NCBI GenBank assembly: GCA_021794015.1
Contig: JAJYRQ010000017.1
Coordinates: forward strand, 1-64,000
Direction: 5' to 3'
DNA length: 64,000 bases
Source: Deltaproteobacteria bacterium
Lineage (GTDB): Bacteria; Desulfobacterota; Binatia; Binatales; Binataceae
Part shown: positions 61,614 to 64,000 of the stretch, one piece after another
How positions within the stretch are numbered: the first letter of the stretch is position 1
How the letters are laid out: every line of letters starts with the position of its first letter
Notes under the pieces: model-generated
The model's database searches: none
The model's input: the letters and a program-made list of their open reading frames with translations, nothing else
Told to the model about the DNA's origin: nothing
Position numbers and translations under genes: made by a program

Positions 61614-62414
61614 ATGGAACGTACGCCAACAATGCCCACCCAGCAGGAAATCGACGCGGTTGCGGGAGCGCTGGCCGGTGCCAAGTACGCGATCGCTATG
61701 ACCGGCGCCGGCATCTCCGTCGAAAGCGGCATCCCTCCTTTTCGCGGGCCGGGCGGCCTTTGGACCAAGCGGGGCGAGCCGCCGCTAAACGGCTTCCAGC
61801 TCTTCCTGGCCAACCCGGAGAAAGCCTGGCAGGAGATTCTCGACCGGCGCCACAACGATGAGCTCTACGTGGCGCTCAGCGCGGCCGCGCCCAATCCCGG
61901 CCACCATGCGCTGGCCCAACTGGAAGCCGCAGCGGTTCTCAGGTTCGTTATCACCCAGAACGTGGACGACCTCCATCGGCAGGCCGGGCAGAAGGCGCTC
62001 GGCGAAATTCACGGCAACTGGAAGCTCTTGCGCTGCCTGGGTTGCGGCCGGCGCCGGCCCTGGGAAACGGTCTCCCTGGAGCGGCTGCCGCCGCTTTGTC
62101 CCGAGTGTGGCGGCCTGCTCAAAAGCGACACGGTCGCCTTCGGCGAGCCGATCCCGGCCGACGTGCTCGAGCAATGCGGCCTGGAGGCGGCGCTTGCCGA
62201 TCTGATGCTCTTGGTGGGAACTTCGGCGAGCGTTTTCCCGGCCGCCGGCTTTGCCTACGAGGTCAGGCGTCGCGGCGGCAAGCTGGTCGAGATAAATCCG
62301 TACGAATCGGATATCAGCGAGCACTGCGACCTCTGCCTGCGCGCCTCGGCCGCCGCCGTGCTTCCCGCCGTGGCCAGTTCCGCCCTTCGCCTTAAACGGG
62401 CCTCAGCTTCCTGA
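61614..62414 (+). CDS. NAD-dependent deacylase (sirtuin, CobB-like)
   Basis: A 266-residue sirtuin. The NAD-binding GAGISVESGIPPFRGPGGLW, TQNVDDLHRQAG and catalytic histidine in GEIHGNWKLLRC are present. The zinc site is CLGC...CPECGG. VGTSASVFPAAGFAYEVRR and VEINPYESDIS complete the Rossmann fold. It removes acyl groups from lysines. AAGGAGG precedes ATG 61614. The longer upstream frame overlaps the hydrolase gene and is not conserved. Confidence 0.94.
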   Translation: MERTPTMPTQQEIDAVAGALAGAKYAIAMTGAGISVESGIPPFRGPGGLWTKRGEPPLNGFQLFLANPEKAWQEILDRRHNDELYVALSAAAPNPGHHALAQLEAAAVLRFVITQNVDDLHRQAGQKALGEIHGNWKLLRCLGCGRRRPWETVSLERLPPLCPECGGLLKSDTVAFGEPIPADVLEQCGLEAALADLMLLVGTSASVFPAAGFAYEVRRRGGKLVEINPYESDISEHCDLCLRASAAAVLPAVASSALRLKRASAS

Positions 62415-62430
62415 GCCGCCTTCCGAAAAA

Positions 62431-63222
62431 TCAACGACAGCAGAAAAGGGCAAAGACCAGCGCGGCCGCGGCAATCCGGTACGCAGCGAAAACCGCGTAG
62501 CTCCTGCGCTGCACGAAGCTCAACAGCCCGCCTATCGCCAACAGGCCAAATACCGCCGCCATAAAAAAGCCCAGCACAAGCGGCGCTACCCCTCCTTGAA
62601 GACTCACGTGCGGCGCTTCCACCAGCCCCGCCCCGGCAATTATCGGCGCCGCCATCAGAAAGGAAAACGCCGCCGCCTCGCGCCGGTCCAACCCCACCAG
62701 CCGCGCCGCGGTTATCGTCGCGCCCGACCGCGATACCCCGGGAATCACCGCCAACGCCTGGCTCATACCAATCACCAGCGCCTGCCAGTAAGTCATCCCG
62801 TCGATCGTACGCTCCCGCCTGGCTTGTCTGTCTACCCACCACAAAATGACGCCAAAGACAGCCAGCGCCACGGCGTTGAGGAGCGGAGAACGAAAGACTG
62901 TCTCTGCCTGTTTCTGAAAGAGGAAGCCAATGATCGCGCCCGGCACGGTCGCCGTCACCAGAAGCCCGAAAAGTCGCAAGCCTCCGGACTCACGCCGCAC
63001 TACCCCCCAGACAATCGACGCCCATTCCCGCCGGTAGTATATAAGCAACGCCACCAGCGTCCCCAGGTGCAGAACAACGTCAAAGGCAAGCCCCGGGTCC
63101 GGCGTGCCTAACAACTTCGGCACAATCGCCAGATGGGCCGAGCTTGAAACCGGCAGAAACTCGGTTAGACCCTGTATTGCGCCAAGAAGCGCGGCCTCTA
63201 GCTGAAAAGGTATAGAAGACAC
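62431..63222 (-). CDS. uppP: Undecaprenyl-diphosphatase UppP (BacA)
   Basis: A 263-residue polytopic membrane enzyme recycling undecaprenyl pyrophosphate to the monophosphate carrier. The active-site region has ALLGAIQGLTEFLPVSSSAH and the second PGVSRSGATITAARLVGL, with the expected glutamate, serines and arginine. About eight hydrophobic segments are visible. It supplies the lipid carrier for MraY and lipopolysaccharide precursors. Convergent with the sirtuin gene. Confidence 0.96.
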   Translation of the reverse strand: MSSIPFQLEAALLGAIQGLTEFLPVSSSAHLAIVPKLLGTPDPGLAFDVVLHLGTLVALLIYYRREWASIVWGVVRRESGGLRLFGLLVTATVPGAIIGFLFQKQAETVFRSPLLNAVALAVFGVILWWVDRQARRERTIDGMTYWQALVIGMSQALAVIPGVSRSGATITAARLVGLDRREAAAFSFLMAAPIIAGAGLVEAPHVSLQGGVAPLVLGFFMAAVFGLLAIGGLLSFVQRRSYAVFAAYRIAAAALVFALFCCR

Positions 63223-63370
63223 GAAAATAGCCCCTCGATGCTCTCGATCCTACCGACCTCGCAACCCGTGCTCGCTGCCCAACGCAGGAAGCACGATTAA
63301 CTGACCGAGCGGTCAAAAACCACGCCCGCACTCCTTGGCGGGTGGCCGGACAGTTGGTAGGATAGTAACC

Positions 63371-63715
63371 GTGGCGGCCGAGGAGCGGAACAAGCCCCTG
63401 AGGGAAGGCACGGGAGGCCCTGGCGTGCGGGGCGCGACGGGCGAGCACGAGGAAGGGATGGGCGTCGAAAACGGAGAGGAAAACGGCGTAACACGGGGCA
63501 AGACGTTACGGCGTTTTCCGGTGGTATCGACGCTGCCGCGGCTGCCGGTGGCCATAGCCGATGAGATTCTCGACTACTATGGATGGCTTTTCTGTCAGGG
63601 CGGATTTTCCAACCTCAATATGACCTTTGAGCAGTTTCTGGCCGTGGTTGCGGCGGTAAGTCCTTCGGGTCTTTCTCCGGAGTACGCGGATTCGGCCGGC
63701 GTGCCGGGAGAATAG
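63371..63715 (+). CDS. Hypothetical protein
   Basis: A 114-residue frame from GTG 63371, which follows TAGGATAG. The first half is charged and Gly-rich (low complexity). The second half, PRLPVAIADEILDYYGWLFC and NLNMTFEQFLAVVAAVSPSG, looks like a compact helical domain. I recognise no family. Confidence 0.6.
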   Translation: MAAEERNKPLREGTGGPGVRGATGEHEEGMGVENGEENGVTRGKTLRRFPVVSTLPRLPVAIADEILDYYGWLFCQGGFSNLNMTFEQFLAVVAAVSPSGLSPEYADSAGVPGE

Positions 63716-63770
63716 CGGGGGAGCCGATTGGGAGCGACGGCCGCAGGTGCTTGCAGCCGCACTGAAGTAA

Positions 63771-63790
63771 CCAAGGCCGAGCGGCCTTGG
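63771..63790. terminator. Bidirectional hairpin between convergent genes
   Basis: CCAAGGCC-GAGC-GGCCTTGG is a perfect 8-bp stem with a 4-base loop, lying between the hypothetical gene (ends 63715) and the convergent LysM gene (ends 63801). No strong T-run follows on either side. Confidence 0.5.
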
Positions 63791-63800
63791 CGCGCTGGCT

Positions 63801-64000
63801 TTATTGGGAGTGAGGAGTGTCGGGCGACGCGGCTTGGGCAGGAGGACCGCTGGCGGGCAGGAGCGCATTCCTTACCCAGAGCGTTTGAAAGGGGCTGACG
63901 TCTGACGGCGAAGAAAGGTGGTTGTCCTCGGCTATCGGGCGCCAGTTTTCCGGGTTGCCGGTGACTCTTTTAGCAAACGCCCTTAGATTCTCGTTGGGCA
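63801..64000 (-). CDS. LysM-domain protein, C-terminal end (partial)
   Basis: A minus-strand frame enters at the window edge and stops at 63801-63803 (TAA). The 66 or so visible residues include NENLRAFAKRVTGNPENWRP, IAEDNHL and PFQTLWVRNALLP, which fit the LysM pattern (I/F-A-K-G-NPENW...I...N.L....L.PGQ.L.VP). LysM domains bind peptidoglycan glycan. A Pro/Ser/Ala-rich tail follows. The rest of the protein is outside the window. Confidence 0.7.
   Translation of the reverse strand, partial: PNENLRAFAKRVTGNPENWRPIAEDNHLSSPSDVSPFQTLWVRNALLPASGPPAQAASPDTPHSQ

Noticed and set aside
1..64000. CRISPR arrays, rRNA genes, prophage structural genes
   Set aside because: I saw no regularly spaced short repeats, rRNA-like stretches or phage capsid/tail motifs on either strand.

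Overview
The window is a GC-rich chromosomal segment from a Gram-negative, meso-diaminopimelate-type bacterium. Evidence for this is a complete-looking division and cell wall (dcw) cluster, a MurE with the DAP-type DNPR motif, a WaaE-like lipopolysaccharide-core glycosyltransferase, a lipoprotein signal and UppP. The dcw order mraZ-rsmH-ftsL-ftsI-murE-mraY-murD-ftsW-murG-murC-murB-ftsQ-ftsA-ftsZ, the priA-def-fmt-rsmB group and the secreted VWA and DUF1080-like proteins fit deltaproteobacteria-like phyla (Desulfobacterota, Myxococcota, Binatota and relatives). I cannot name the phylum from sequence alone.

Layout. 1-10.4 kb: an IS630-type transposase tail, a glycosyltransferase/exonuclease pair, the Fe-S carrier ATPase Mrp, a DUF4838-type protein, a metzincin-like lipoprotein, an orphan P-loop ATPase and a secreted lectin-fold protein. 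10.7-26.8 kb: the dcw operon, preceded by an array of 10-bp-spaced MraZ operator boxes and chained by 4-nt start/stop overlaps. murF and ddl are missing, FtsQ seems to lack its POTRA domain, and FtsZ carries two copies of the C-terminal binding peptide. 26.8-35.9 kb: housekeeping genes (VWA protein, FmdB, methylmalonyl-CoA epimerase, HAD hydrolase, phosphoesterase, TrmJ, tRNA-Asn, tRNA-Leu, bS21, AsnS, CvpA).

36-38.5 kb is an accessory patch: a hipBA toxin-antitoxin pair with three exact 13-bp operator half-sites, then a broken IS256-type transposase. It is followed by thioredoxin, a 1274-residue hybrid histidine kinase, and aguA-aguB for putrescine synthesis from agmatine. 45.3-49.8 kb is a second accessory patch. 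It holds a large inverted repeat, a second histidine kinase, a mosaic of gene scraps (aroB 3' end, kinase 3' end, GH105 3' end), a convergent overlapping type II restriction-modification pair, a DJ-1/PfpI remnant and a MITE-like element that abuts the intact GH105 gene.

50.9-59.5 kb is housekeeping again: the shikimate genes aroC-aroK-aroB on the minus strand, then priA-def-fmt-rsmB on the plus strand. 59.5-64 kb has a dispersed repeat, a TPR lipoprotein-like or secreted protein, an alpha/beta hydrolase, a sirtuin, UppP, a small unknown protein and the C-terminal LysM domain of a gene running off the end.

No CRISPR array, prophage or rRNA was seen. The least understood items are the orphan ATPase at 6813-9149 and the unusual FtsQ and FtsZ.
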